A stretch of 64,000 bases of DNA from an uncultured Eubacteriales bacterium (GCA_949031345.1 CARNVA010000003.1:49317-113316); one strand, 5' to 3'; shown: positions 51,884-62,044, numbered from the stretch's first letter. Program-made: numbers and translations. Notes: generated from the sequence alone by a model not told the origin.

Positions 51884-53017
51884 TTAACCTAGTATATTAC
51901 CCTGAGCATCAGCTTTAACCTGTCTTCCCTCTTCAATGAGATTTCTTAAATAGCCCACAACATTTGTTGCTTTTTGGCTTTCATCATAAACAGCTTTGCC
52001 ACCCTCATAGACTTCTTGTAAATAAATTTTGCCTTCTTTAAGCATTTCAGGCATAGAGCTTCTTCTTGAAAACTTTTCAAAATATCTTTCTTCTCTTCTT
52101 TGCGCAAAGTCACTTTGCTTAACTTCCAAAATTGACTTATCTGCCAAAGAAATTTCATAAATTTGTAAGCTTTCAAAATCCTCATAGCCTTTGTCATCAG
52201 TATAACCATCTTTATTAAACACAAATAGGCATTTTAATTGGTTGTCAAGTTTGTCTTTTACAAACAAGACTTCTGCTTTTCTGTCAAGCTTTCCAGAAAA
52301 CTCTTCCTTTTTAAACAAAAGATGTTTCAGCTTTAAAAGGTAATTGAAAGTCAAAACAGAATACTTTGGCACATCATCACTGACTGCCATCTTCAAAAAG
52401 AGGTCTCGTCTTTCTTCCAAAGAGAAATCTTGCAAGCTTTTCTCTTGTGATTTAAGTTTAAGATATTCTTCTTCAAAATGAGAAAGACTTCTCTCCCTTT
52501 CTGTCACCTTCTCAACAGCCTTTTTGAAAGCTTCTTTCGCTTTGTCATCACCATAGCATTCCCAGCCTTCAAATGAAGGTTTATATTTCATATTGATAAG
52601 GTCATTATTATCAACAATTCCATAAGTTGCATCACAATCAAAGAGAAGATTTTCATCAATTGCGACACCAAGAGCTTGATGAACAACATGAAATCTGTCA
52701 ATCGAATTGTCAGCAAACATGCCCTCACCTTTCAAAAATTCTTCAGATAAGATGCCCGCATCAACAAATAATTGACCACAAATTGCATTAAAGGTAAAGC
52801 AAACAACATCTGTCCTTTCCTCGCCATCAATATCAGCAAGATTTTCTATGTTTGTGTAATAACTCTTGACCTGTTCATCTTCTAGATAATAATCCATAGA
52901 ATAATTAAGCTTTTTGCAAAGTTGATAATAAATAAAGACAGCTTTTTCAAGTTTTGAGTAATTCTCAGGCATAATTGAAAAGATGCTTTCTCTTAGTTTA
53001 TTGTTTATTTTAAACAT
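51884..53017 (-). CDS. Putative transglutaminase-like (cysteine peptidase fold) protein
   Basis: 377 residues. An alpha-helical start (SKLEKAVFIYYQLCKKLNYS, as in transglutaminase-like proteins) leads to VVCFTFNAICGQLFVDAG, then FHVVHQALGVAIDENLLFDCDATYG. The Cys, His and Asp of this block have the spacing of the transglutaminase core triad. The C-terminal 200 residues are charged helices of no known family. A bacterial toxin/effector-type cysteine protease is an alternative. Assignment tentative; nothing experimental is implied. Confidence 0.6.
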   Translation of the reverse strand: MFKINNKLRESIFSIMPENYSKLEKAVFIYYQLCKKLNYSMDYYLEDEQVKSYYTNIENLADIDGEERTDVVCFTFNAICGQLFVDAGILSEEFLKGEGMFADNSIDRFHVVHQALGVAIDENLLFDCDATYGIVDNNDLINMKYKPSFEGWECYGDDKAKEAFKKAVEKVTERERSLSHFEEEYLKLKSQEKSLQDFSLEERRDLFLKMAVSDDVPKYSVLTFNYLLKLKHLLFKKEEFSGKLDRKAEVLFVKDKLDNQLKCLFVFNKDGYTDDKGYEDFESLQIYEISLADKSILEVKQSDFAQRREERYFEKFSRRSSMPEMLKEGKIYLQEVYEGGKAVYDESQKATNVVGYLRNLIEEGRQVKADAQGNILG

Positions 53018-53114
53018 AAGCGTTTCCCCCTTTTTCTCATATTAACATAAATTTGTTGATTTTTCAAGATATTTTTTCTATTTCTTTTTAAACATGAAAA
53101 AAGTCAAAAAAGCA

Positions 53115-53573
53115 CTAGTTTTGTTCTGCACTCAGTTTTCTCACATCATCACGCAAATCCTTTCCGCAATTGCTGTAATCTTGATAAAAAGATTGTGCCA
53201 CTTCTTTTGGCATAAGTGGCAGATTTGGAATATCCTTTATCGCCTTCATGCAAGGCTTATAAAGACCATATTTATTGTCAGGCGAAAACTCTTCACCTTT
53301 GCCAGAGCCAAATTCACCAGAAACCCAGCTGCATAGATAAAAATGCTCTTCACTTCGCCCATCATATATATAGACTTTTTTGATAGGCTTTACAACAATG
53401 CCAAACTCCTCTTCACATTCTCTTTTGACACATTCTTCTTCGCTTTCATCACCTTCTAAGCCGCCACCTGGAAAAGTATAATATTTTCTATCTTTATATT
53501 CGCGATACATAGTCATAAAATTTTCTTCATGCAAAATTATCGCTCTTACTCTTATTGTTTTACCTTCAATCAT
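53115..53573 (-). CDS. Nudix hydrolase
   Basis: 152 residues from MIEGKTIRVRAIIL with GGAG 6 nt upstream; a 12-codon longer start lacks an SD. Nudix box GGGLEGDESEEECVKRECEEEFGI is complete (Gx5Ex7REUxEExGU). The domain hydrolyses nucleoside-diphosphate-linked compounds; substrate unclear. The C-terminus is Arg/Lys rich (QDYSNCGKDLRDDVRKL). Confidence 0.93.
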   Translation of the reverse strand: MIEGKTIRVRAIILHEENFMTMYREYKDRKYYTFPGGGLEGDESEEECVKRECEEEFGIVVKPIKKVYIYDGRSEEHFYLCSWVSGEFGSGKGEEFSPDNKYGLYKPCMKAIKDIPNLPLMPKEVAQSFYQDYSNCGKDLRDDVRKLSAEQN

Positions 53574-53741
53574 AAAATTCTCCAATAAAATCTTAACTAA
53601 TAAAGTCAATTAAATTTTAATATAATCTGCAAAAAAACACAAGCAAAAACGAAAAAAACTTAATTTAAGGTTGTTTAGCAAGCAAAAATGTTTTGACTAA
53701 CGCGAATAAAAACTGACTTTAATTTATGAAGAAAAATTTTA

Positions 53742-53770
53742 TTGACAAGATTTAAAAACTGTATTAAAAT
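53742..53770 (+). promoter_or_regulatory. Promoter of the M60 peptidase gene
   Basis: Perfect TTGACA (53742-53747), 17-nt spacer, TAAAAT (53765-53770), about 85 nt upstream of the ATG. The 53574-53854 spacer otherwise shows nothing recognisable. Confidence 0.8.
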
Positions 53771-53854
53771 TAAAAATGGTATATTAAATAATTTATATAA
53801 TATCTAGTATACTAAATATTAAAATAATATCATCTTAAATTAAAAGGAGATTAT

Positions 53855-56800
53855 ATGATAGAAAGCAACAAACCCAAAAGTACAGCTAAGCCTCAAAGTG
53901 CAAAACCTGTTTCGTCAAGCAACGCTTTAAAGCCTGGCGCAAAAACTGTTTCAAAAAGCAGCAATACTTCTTCCCCTGCCGCAAAGAAGCCTGTTGCCCC
54001 AACAGCTAAAAAACCAGTGCAAGTAAAATCTGCACAAGCAGTTTCTAAGCCTTCAGCCACAGTAAGTAAGACCACTGCAACTGCTAGTAAAGTTTCTTCG
54101 TCAACAAAGCCTTCAACTACTGCAAACAAGGTCACTTCGCCTGCAAGCAAGGCATCAACCTCAACTACCACTTCAGCAAAGCCCGCATCAAAAGCTAAAA
54201 CTGTTTCAAAAACAGGCAAAGCTCAAGTAAGAACAAATTCAAACTCAAAGAAAAAGAAGATTCTTATAGCGGGCGTGGCAATTTTTCTCGTAATAGCAAT
54301 TGTAATCGGAGTAATTATTGGGACATTACCGAAGAAAGATAACGGAGGTAATAATGACAATGACTCTCAAATTGTAATTCCTGCACCAGACAGAGGCGTT
54401 TACAATCCAAGTGGAGACTTAAAACCAAAAGATCCTTATCAAGAAATCAGTTTTGGTGAAGAGACATATTTCAGCGAAGACGAAATTGTTAAATATCCGT
54501 ATGATATTGAAAATGGAAGCACGACAACTGCTGTTGGCTATGAAGGCAAACAAATAGGAACGGTTGAGCGTAGCGTTCCAGAAAAAACAAGAGATGAAGG
54601 TCTTGGCGTATATCCAAAATTTGGTTATACCCTTTCAACTGTAATCGGCTCGGAGCCAGACAAAATCGCAGCAAGAGATGCTCTGATTGCCGAATCAAAC
54701 TATCTCTGTGCAACAGGCACTCGCAACAACTCAGGAAACGGCGGCGGCTATATATGGATGGATGAAAATGGATATCTTTATAATGGCACAACTGCAGAGC
54801 CTATCCCTGCCCTTGACAAATATGAAAAACATAGACGCATCTACAAGCACTCTGCATCTGTCGGACTTTATATGGGTGATGTATCTGAAGACGAGCCTGG
54901 CATTATCAAGCAAGTCACAATCAGACCAAGAGGATATGGCAGTTATTCTGTCACAGGAGTTTATGCACCTGCTGGCGAAATAATTAAAATTCAAATAAGC
55001 GAAGCTGATATGAATGCAACTGGTGGTTTAACTATTCATATCGGTCAAGCTCTTTATAACGGTCAAGCAAATAATATTTGGACTGCTAAGGGGCAAATGC
55101 AACGCTTTCCAATTATCTTAAACACCATGAATGTCAACAAAAAAACTGCAACTTTAGAAGATGGTGTTTATACAGCTTATGTAGGCTCATTTGTAGGCGG
55201 ACCACTTTACATACGAAATACAAACGCAACTTATACTGCCACTATTTCTGGCGGAGTTGCTTACTCTCATTTTATTTTAGGTAAAACTACAAAAGAAGAA
55301 TTTGAAGCAAACAAAAAATCTTCTGCACCTTACTTTGATATGGAAGTGTGGAATTATGGCGTGCTTCATTCAGGACCAAAACTTTATTCACAAAACTTTT
55401 CTTATGAAGACCTTTACAAAGCAGCAGTGCTTTGGGAAAAGGTTTCAAGCGTGACAACAACTGGAAGTAATCAAGGCATCGTCTTCCTTTATGAACCATT
55501 TGTAGCTGCGGGAGCCGCTGTTGCCTTCCCTGGAAGAAGCTCAGTAAACTGCCCTGCCAGCTGGATGAGCTCATCATTAAACTATAATTCTATGGTCACT
55601 TCTGGTGCTTGGGGTAATTTCCATGAATATCATCACAATTTCCAAGGTTATGGCGTCGGAAATGGCGGTGAAGTCACAAACAACGGAATGACTCTCGTTT
55701 CTTATGCGTTGTTTACAAAAATTTCTGCTGCAAGAGGAATTTCAAGTTATGGCGCTGCTGGACTTGGCGGTTGGAACAGTTATACAAGTGCAACCTGGGC
55801 TCTTACTGATTTATTAAAAATTGCTCAAGGCGGCTCACCAAGCAATGGAAAACAAGGGCTTGCAATCTATGCCACCCTTCTTCACAACTTTGGTCCTGAC
55901 AATTATATTAAAGCAAAAGTAAGACAAAGAAGCAAAAGTTATGGCGAAAACTATTCGGGCTATTTAAGAGCTTGGCAAGACATTACTCACAACGACATGA
56001 CCTACTTCTTTAAAGATATACTTAAAGGTATTGATGATGCAACTGCTGAAAAATGGAAGCCAACGGAAGACTATCCAGTTTTCGTGCCAGTATCTTCTGT
56101 TTATCAAACTGGAAGAAGCTTCATGTATGACGGAAACAAAGAATATTTCAAGACAATGCAGCCTTATGTAATACCTTATGGTGAAGATTTCAACATTGAT
56201 CTCAGCAAATATACTGCTCCAGGTGGACAATATGCAAGCGGAAGCGTTGTTTTGCCAGAAGGTTTTACCTACACTATTAAAAACATTTCAAGCCCTGCAA
56301 GTGGAACAATTGAACGAGTTGATGACTTCAATTTTAAATATAAACCTGGAAAAGATAATTTCTCTGGAAAAATCATTGTTACACTTGGAATAACTAAAAC
56401 AGACGGAGCATTTGAAGTTGATGATGTTGACCTTGTTCTTGAATTTGAACAATCTCACGAAACAAACAAGACAATTCTTTCAAGAACAACTTACAATTAT
56501 TCAGCAGAGAGCATGTACACAGACGCTCAAGCTGCCTATGAAAACAACTTTGCTGGACACTCAAGTGTAAATACCATAGCCCACTCAAATCCTACACAAA
56601 ATTGCAACACTGACATTTGGTTTTATGCTGACACCCCAGAAAATCATGAAAAATTTCCAAATGCCCCTGCTCATCATTTTGTTACTGAAAATTCTATTGC
56701 CGTATTAAGCGGAAAACTTTATTTCAATGAGGCTGGAAAATATCGCATTTTCATGCGAGGAAGAATGAATGGCGCGCTTTATTATTCGATTGACGGTGGA

Positions 56801-58048
56801 AGCACGTACAATCTTGGTGCAACAATAAAAGATACATCAATAATTAAAAATAGTCATTTATTTAGACCAAGCGATGCTTCGACTTATTTTGATATAACTT
56901 TGGAAGAAAACTCTTGGATTTATTTCAAAGAGGTGCTTATAGTTGGCTCTACTCCAACAATTAGCTTTATAGGGCTTGGCACTACAAAATGGACTGAGCC
57001 AATGTTCACTCAAGTGACAAAATATTATGACGCACAAGGCAATGAAGTTGACTCACCTGAAGAAGCTGTGAGGACAGAGATTCACTATTATGACTATCAA
57101 GGCAATGAGGTAAGTGAAGAAGAAGCAAACAGAGCAGAACTTATGCCACCTTCTTCAACCGCTCAACCATCTTATGTAAACGCATATAGAGAAGACTATG
57201 AATTTCCATCAAACAGTGGCTTTGAAAGTGACTATTTCTATACAAGAAATTATACTTACACCTACAGCAATGTTTATAAAAATTTAAATCAAAGCAGCGT
57301 CGGCGAATCTACCTGCCCTGACAATTTTCCTATTGAAAATTTATTTGATGACAGCTTGACCACCGTTTGCTCTTCTAAAAACCTTGTTTCTGAGAATGCT
57401 CCTTGGATAATTACTGTTGATTTAGGTCAAGAAATTTATGCAAACAAAATGACTTTGACAGGTATACTATTTAATGGTGCAGGCAACAAAAATCAGACAC
57501 CTAAATCATTCACGCTTTATCTTGGCGAAACTGCTGATAATTTAGTAGAAGTGAAAAGAGTTGAAAATGGCGCTGTATCTGGCGTCACCATTGCAGTTGA
57601 CTTTGAATTAACCACTTTCAGATATTACAGACTTGTCGTCACACGCACTGTTGAAGGAAGATTTGGTGCAATTGCAAATATATCTTTCAGCAACAACATT
57701 TCAAATGGAAAGCAATACACACCAGATAACGACATGTTCACTTATTCTGGAAATTGGAGTGGAATGCAAACTTATTCAACTTTCGGGCATGTTTATATTG
57801 GCAAACCAAATGCAACTATGTCCTTTGAATTTGTTGGATCAAGACTTGCACTTTTATCAGCTTTTGCATATGGCGATAACTTTGAAGTTTATATTGACGG
57901 TGTAAAAGTAAACTCGATTGATTTGAAAAAGACAAATGACTCATATGGTGCTTCATATATTTCGCAAGAGCTTTCAAGCGGAAATCACAATGTGGTTGTA
58001 AAATGTTTAAGCACAGCAAGTATTGACTCAGTAGTAATTTTTCAATAA
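53855..58048 (+). CDS. Membrane-anchored M60-like (enhancin/mucinase-type) metallopeptidase
   Basis: 1397 residues. Residues 1-130 are a Ser/Ala/Lys/Pro/Thr-rich disordered tail (SKPSATVSKTTATASK type repeats), then KKKK and one TM helix (about 136-157): a type II, N-in membrane protein. The extracellular part has the M60 fold with HEYHH at 590-594 and third zinc ligand E606 (HExxHx11E), preceded by a jelly-roll region. Further modules: a galactose-binding-like region (about 900-1010), an F5/8 type C (discoidin) domain with ENLFDD...VDLGQ...FRYYRLVVTR (about 1155-1280), and a last jelly-roll (about 1290-1397). M60 enzymes cleave glycosylated mucins. Target here is inferred. SD AAAGGAG. Confidence 0.9.
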   Translation: MIESNKPKSTAKPQSAKPVSSSNALKPGAKTVSKSSNTSSPAAKKPVAPTAKKPVQVKSAQAVSKPSATVSKTTATASKVSSSTKPSTTANKVTSPASKASTSTTTSAKPASKAKTVSKTGKAQVRTNSNSKKKKILIAGVAIFLVIAIVIGVIIGTLPKKDNGGNNDNDSQIVIPAPDRGVYNPSGDLKPKDPYQEISFGEETYFSEDEIVKYPYDIENGSTTTAVGYEGKQIGTVERSVPEKTRDEGLGVYPKFGYTLSTVIGSEPDKIAARDALIAESNYLCATGTRNNSGNGGGYIWMDENGYLYNGTTAEPIPALDKYEKHRRIYKHSASVGLYMGDVSEDEPGIIKQVTIRPRGYGSYSVTGVYAPAGEIIKIQISEADMNATGGLTIHIGQALYNGQANNIWTAKGQMQRFPIILNTMNVNKKTATLEDGVYTAYVGSFVGGPLYIRNTNATYTATISGGVAYSHFILGKTTKEEFEANKKSSAPYFDMEVWNYGVLHSGPKLYSQNFSYEDLYKAAVLWEKVSSVTTTGSNQGIVFLYEPFVAAGAAVAFPGRSSVNCPASWMSSSLNYNSMVTSGAWGNFHEYHHNFQGYGVGNGGEVTNNGMTLVSYALFTKISAARGISSYGAAGLGGWNSYTSATWALTDLLKIAQGGSPSNGKQGLAIYATLLHNFGPDNYIKAKVRQRSKSYGENYSGYLRAWQDITHNDMTYFFKDILKGIDDATAEKWKPTEDYPVFVPVSSVYQTGRSFMYDGNKEYFKTMQPYVIPYGEDFNIDLSKYTAPGGQYASGSVVLPEGFTYTIKNISSPASGTIERVDDFNFKYKPGKDNFSGKIIVTLGITKTDGAFEVDDVDLVLEFEQSHETNKTILSRTTYNYSAESMYTDAQAAYENNFAGHSSVNTIAHSNPTQNCNTDIWFYADTPENHEKFPNAPAHHFVTENSIAVLSGKLYFNEAGKYRIFMRGRMNGALYYSIDGGSTYNLGATIKDTSIIKNSHLFRPSDASTYFDITLEENSWIYFKEVLIVGSTPTISFIGLGTTKWTEPMFTQVTKYYDAQGNEVDSPEEAVRTEIHYYDYQGNEVSEEEANRAELMPPSSTAQPSYVNAYREDYEFPSNSGFESDYFYTRNYTYTYSNVYKNLNQSSVGESTCPDNFPIENLFDDSLTTVCSSKNLVSENAPWIITVDLGQEIYANKMTLTGILFNGAGNKNQTPKSFTLYLGETADNLVEVKRVENGAVSGVTIAVDFELTTFRYYRLVVTRTVEGRFGAIANISFSNNISNGKQYTPDNDMFTYSGNWSGMQTYSTFGHVYIGKPNATMSFEFVGSRLALLSAFAYGDNFEVYIDGVKVNSIDLKKTNDSYGASYISQELSSGNHNVVVKCLSTASIDSVVIFQ

Positions 58049-58074
58049 TTTTAAATAATATTTAATAAAATTGA

Positions 58075-58104
58075 CAAAAAACACGGAAAAATCCGTGTTT
58101 TTTT
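58075..58104 (+). terminator. Intrinsic terminator of the M60 gene
   Basis: AACACGGA / TCCGTGTT hairpin with A and T runs, sequence-similar to the terminator of the large RNA. Confidence 0.9.
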
Positions 58105-58184
58105 GTTTAAATCATAATATTATATTAAATTTTAAGCTTAAAATATTTTTTCTTTAATTCATTTTATTTTAAAGTAAAAACAAT

Positions 58185-58778
58185 TTAATCGTTGATAAAA
58201 GTTTTAAAAAACAATTCTGGCTGCAAAATCAAATCAATGTTTTGATTGATTTTATCATTGTCCCAATTCCACCATTTTACCTTCTGCAGACATTCTATTT
58301 GTGTTTTGTCAAATCTATAGCCCTTAATTTTGGAAGGCACGCCAACTACAATTGCATAAGGCGGAACATCTTTTGTCACTACAGCGCCAGCTCCAATTAT
58401 CGCGCCATCACCTATTTTTGTCACAGTTGAAGCATTGATAAAAACATTTGCGCCAATCCAAACATCATTTCCTATTTCAACTTGAAAAGATTTATTAGGG
58501 CTTTTGTCACATTCTTTGGCTCTATCAAACCATTTTTTTCTCGCCTCTGCATCCAAAAAACCTTCATACAGCATTGCCGTGCTTATCATATTCATAGGAT
58601 GATTTTCCTGAATTTGTGCTGTTGAGGCAATTGAAGAAAATCTTCCGATTGACTTAATATGTCCCCCTTTAAAGCCTTCTTCAAGCCCTCTTCCAAAATA
58701 TGAGCCCTTTCCAATCTTGACACCCATATACTCAGTATCAATCTGTTCTATTTGAAAATTTCCATTTTCATCAAGCAT
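58185..58778 (-). CDS. Left-handed beta-helix acyltransferase (CatB/Vat-like)
   Basis: 197 residues of hexapeptide-repeat fold: IGKGSYFGRG, IKSIGRFSSIASTAQIQENHPMNMIST (catalytic His region), VEIGNDVWIGANVFINASTVTKIGDGAIIGAGAVVTKDVPPYAIVVGVPSKI, typical of CatB/Vat acetyltransferases. A C-terminal WWNWDNDKI helix matches the same group. It could be a xenobiotic or sugar acetyltransferase; the substrate cannot be told. AGGGGG SD. Confidence 0.9.
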   Translation of the reverse strand: MLDENGNFQIEQIDTEYMGVKIGKGSYFGRGLEEGFKGGHIKSIGRFSSIASTAQIQENHPMNMISTAMLYEGFLDAEARKKWFDRAKECDKSPNKSFQVEIGNDVWIGANVFINASTVTKIGDGAIIGAGAVVTKDVPPYAIVVGVPSKIKGYRFDKTQIECLQKVKWWNWDNDKINQNIDLILQPELFFKTFIND

Positions 58779-58906
58779 AGCTTCCCCCTAAAAATTGATT
58801 TTGAAAAATTTATTTTTCAAATTTTAAATTGAATAAACAAAGCTTTTTTCATGTTTCAAATTAAAATAATATTTTTTCAAAACAATAAAAAACAAATACT
58901 AAATGA

Positions 58907-59566
58907 CTATTTTTGAAGGGTATACACAAGCCATTTGTTTTCTTCATCGCCGCCTTCTTTATGGAATGCAACAATTTTAAAGCCCAACTCTTCAGCCACG
59001 CTATCAACAAACTCTTTTCTGAAATAGTGATAATATCTCTCCGCGCCCATAAAATATTCACCTGGGAAGTCCACCATTTCTTCATCAACCATTCTTGTCT
59101 CTCTGTTCATCACATTAAACACAAAAATTCCATCATTTTTTAATGACTGATATACATTTTTCAAGGCTACCTCGAAATCTTTTTCAGTAAAATGAACAAA
59201 TACTCTCCAACAAAACATGCCATTATAACTTTCCTTCAATTTGTCTTCAAGCACATTAAACTTTATCGTATTTAACCCCAGTTTTTTCGCCTCTTCTATA
59301 AAATCATTGGCAACATCACTTGCAGTAACCTCAAAACCATTATCTTTCAAAAACTTAGCATTCTCACCACTTGCAGAGCCAATTTCAAAAATACTAGCCC
59401 CTTTTGGAAGTGATGAAAAACATTGCAAAAAGAATTTATTAAGTTTTTCACGCTTGCGATTTGCCTTTTCTAAATCCAATTCATCATGCGCTTTTGAATT
59501 TATCAAATATTTCAGAGCGCCCCCATTTTGATATACTTCAATAGTTTTGCTGTTTTCTAAACTCAT
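58907..59566 (-). CDS. Class I SAM-dependent methyltransferase
   Basis: 219 residues. SAM motif I IFEIGSASGENAKFL, motif II VTASDVAND, post-I FNVLEDKLKESYNGMFCWRVFVHF, then VYQSLKNDGIFVFNVMN. Small-molecule (Methyltransf_11/25) type. Substrate unknown. GGAG before the ATG. Confidence 0.88.
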   Translation of the reverse strand: MSLENSKTIEVYQNGGALKYLINSKAHDELDLEKANRKREKLNKFFLQCFSSLPKGASIFEIGSASGENAKFLKDNGFEVTASDVANDFIEEAKKLGLNTIKFNVLEDKLKESYNGMFCWRVFVHFTEKDFEVALKNVYQSLKNDGIFVFNVMNRETRMVDEEMVDFPGEYFMGAERYYHYFRKEFVDSVAEELGFKIVAFHKEGGDEENKWLVYTLQK

Positions 59567-59594
59567 ATAATTTCTCCTTAATATTATAAATTTC

Positions 59595-60074
59595 TTATTT
59601 TATTTCCTCTCTCAGTTTCATCCAAAGTTTGCCAAGTTGATTTTGACCATCTCTATTTGCTCCTATCCCCCAAAAAGCATCTTTTGGAGAATCTTCGCAA
59701 ATTAAGTAGTCCTTAGTCTGCAATAATTTTTGCTTTACATAAGGATTTTGTTCAAGTTTCAATCTCAACAACTTTTCCATATAGTCAACCTTTATTTCAT
59801 CCCATTCTTCAGCCTGTTTATCCTTGTTTGCATTTGCAATTTTTTGAGCTTCATGCGCAGATAGACATCTTTTGATTTTCTCAGCAATTTCAGGAGCTGA
59901 TTTAAAAAATTTTCCTGCTTGATAGGCATGTTCAACAGTTGGATAAAACTCACCTTCCATAATAATTCCAAAAGAGCTGAAATTATCAAATACAAAAAAT
60001 TCTCTAGGATAAAAACCTACAAACTCATCAAACTTTTCACTCAACCATAAGTCTCTATATTGTTCTATTTCCAT
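59595..60074 (-). CDS. NADAR family (YbiA-like) protein
   Basis: 159 residues from MEIEQYRDLWL with GGAGGG 5 nt upstream; a 15-codon longer in-frame start has weaker support. NADAR signatures: FFVFDNFSSFGIIMEGEFYPTVEHAYQAGKF (NFS.F, TVEH.YQA), the KDAFWGIGANRDGQNQLGKLWMKLREE block. NADAR proteins hydrolyse N-glycosidic intermediates of riboflavin biosynthesis or ADP-ribosyl derivatives. Confidence 0.93.
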   Translation of the reverse strand: MEIEQYRDLWLSEKFDEFVGFYPREFFVFDNFSSFGIIMEGEFYPTVEHAYQAGKFFKSAPEIAEKIKRCLSAHEAQKIANANKDKQAEEWDEIKVDYMEKLLRLKLEQNPYVKQKLLQTKDYLICEDSPKDAFWGIGANRDGQNQLGKLWMKLREEIK

Positions 60075-60215
60075 TTTCCCTCCACAACATTTCTTCCACT
60101 TAACTTTTAACACACTCAAGCCTTAAAAGTCAATTAAATAACCCTATTTTAATATTTGTGAGATGTTTTGTGCCTAAAAATCGCTTTTTTGTAAATATTA
60201 TTTATGGAGGCAGAA

Positions 60216-61016
60216 ATGGCATACAGTTATAAAACTTCGATTGGATTTGGGATGGTTTATATTCCAGTCACCCTACACAATACAATCAAAAACAATGATA
60301 TAGGTTTCAATATGCTTGATAAGAAGACCAAATCAAGAATACAATACAAGAAAACCTGCGTTGATTGCAATGACAAAATCATCAAAAATGAGGACATTGT
60401 CAAAGCCTACGAAATTGAGAAAGACAATTATATTATTTTTGAAGAGGAAGAATTTGATAAGCTTAAAAGTAAAAAAGATAAAAACATTTTGATTGACAAA
60501 TTTGTTTCGCTTAGTGAAATAAACCCTATTTTTTATGATAAAACCTATTATGTAGCACCTGAGGATAAAGGGAGTGAAAAAGCGTTTTATCTTTTAAAAT
60601 CTGTCTTAAATAAAGAAAAAAAAGTGGGAATTGCAAAAACCATGTTGGGAAATTCTGAATGTGTGGTGGCATTATGGGTCAAGGATGATGATTTGTTGCT
60701 GTCAAAGCTTTTCTTTAATGAAGAATTGCAAAGAAACCCAGCTGGAAATATAAAAGTCAAAATATCGGAAAAAGAAACCGCTCTTGCCAAAAGCATTATC
60801 AAATCAATGGAAGGAAAATTCAACCCTGAAGACTATATAGACGAATACAATCAAAGGATAAAACAAGCAATCAAAGACAAAGCAAGTGGAAAGACAATCA
60901 AAGAAATCGACAAATCAAAACCAATCAAAATCACCGATCTTATGGAAGCATTGCAAGAAAGCGTGAAAAACATTGACAAAAACAAAGTAATAAAAATGAA
61001 AAAGAAGGCTCAATAA
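60216..61016 (+). CDS. ku: Non-homologous end joining protein Ku
   Basis: 266 residues from MAYSYKTSIGFGMVYIPV; GGAGG 7 nt upstream excludes an ATG four codons earlier. The conserved Ku core is present: IGFGMVYIPVTLHN, CVDCNDKIIKNEDIVKAYE, YEI..YIIFEEEEFD, and FYDKTYYVAPEDKGSEKAFYLL, with GIAKTMLGNSECVVAL. A Lys-rich tail (KVIKMKKKAQ) follows. Ku homodimers ring DNA ends and recruit LigD. Shares one base with the ligase start. Confidence 0.95.
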   Translation: MAYSYKTSIGFGMVYIPVTLHNTIKNNDIGFNMLDKKTKSRIQYKKTCVDCNDKIIKNEDIVKAYEIEKDNYIIFEEEEFDKLKSKKDKNILIDKFVSLSEINPIFYDKTYYVAPEDKGSEKAFYLLKSVLNKEKKVGIAKTMLGNSECVVALWVKDDDLLLSKLFFNEELQRNPAGNIKVKISEKETALAKSIIKSMEGKFNPEDYIDEYNQRIKQAIKDKASGKTIKEIDKSKPIKITDLMEALQESVKNIDKNKVIKMKKKAQ

Positions 61017-61933
61017 TGGATATTTTTGAGACGAAAAACATCTCCCCTATGTTGCTTGAACATATAAGTGAGCCGTTTAACAGCGAAGATTATATTTTCG
61101 AACTTAAATTGGATGGCATTCGCTGTCTTGCCTATTTAGATGAAAGGCAAACAATATTAAAAAATAAGCGAAATAAAGATGTAACAGATGTTTACCCTGA
61201 GCTGAAACAAATTCACAAACAAATTAAAAAAAGATGTATTCTAGATGGTGAGCTTGTGTCGCTTAATAAGGATGGCTCACCAAACTTCTTTGCTTTGCAA
61301 AAGAGAAGCCTTTTGACAGACAAGTTTAGAATAGAGCTTGAAATGGAAAAAAACAAGGTGAATTTTGTGGCTTATGATATTCTGTATCTTGACGATAAAC
61401 AAACAACCAACCTAACCTTGACAGAACGAAAAAAATTGCTTAAAAACAATATAAAAGAAAATGAATTATTAAGCATAAGTCGCATTGTAGAAAATGAAGG
61501 AATAAAACTTTTTGAGCTTACTCAGCAACTTTCACTTGAAGGCATTGTTGCCAAAAAGAAAAACTCAACCTATCAGATTGGAAAACGCTCTAAAGACTGG
61601 ATTAAAATTAAAAATTTGATTGATGAAGATTTTTATATATGTGGCTTAATGTTTGATGAAGACAATCAAATTAAAGATTTGGTTTTGACAACAAAAGTCA
61701 ATGGCAAGTATATAAATAGAGGTAAAGTTTATTTAAATATATCAAAAGAAGAACAGAATTTTATATTAAATTTTGCAATAACACACACCAAAAATAAGCC
61801 GCTGTTTGAAATCTATTCAGATAAAAATATCCTATGGATTGAGCCAAAGCTTGTTTGTACTGTTCAATATATGATGCTGACAAAAGATGGAAACTTGCGC
61901 CAACCAGTTTTTAAAGGCCTACGAACAGACTAA
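61016..61933 (+). CDS. ligD: ATP-dependent DNA ligase (LigD catalytic domain only)
   Basis: 305 residues. Nucleotidyltransferase motif I ELKLDGIRCLAYL with the adenylated Lys in KLDG; motif III-like FVAYDILYLD, motif IV LEGIVAKKKNSTY, motif V KDWIKIK. The C-terminal OB fold continues to residue 305. The polymerase and 3'-phosphoesterase modules of Mycobacterium LigD are missing, leaving a compact two-component Ku/ligase NHEJ pair. Confidence 0.93.
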   Translation: MDIFETKNISPMLLEHISEPFNSEDYIFELKLDGIRCLAYLDERQTILKNKRNKDVTDVYPELKQIHKQIKKRCILDGELVSLNKDGSPNFFALQKRSLLTDKFRIELEMEKNKVNFVAYDILYLDDKQTTNLTLTERKKLLKNNIKENELLSISRIVENEGIKLFELTQQLSLEGIVAKKKNSTYQIGKRSKDWIKIKNLIDEDFYICGLMFDEDNQIKDLVLTTKVNGKYINRGKVYLNISKEEQNFILNFAITHTKNKPLFEIYSDKNILWIEPKLVCTVQYMMLTKDGNLRQPVFKGLRTD

Positions 61934-62044
61934 AAACAATAATCCAGTTTATGTTTTTTGATAAAGACCGAAATTAACAAAAAACAAATTTGAGCCTAAA
62001 TTATGCATAAAATTATAAAACAATACAAAATCATGCCAAAATAA

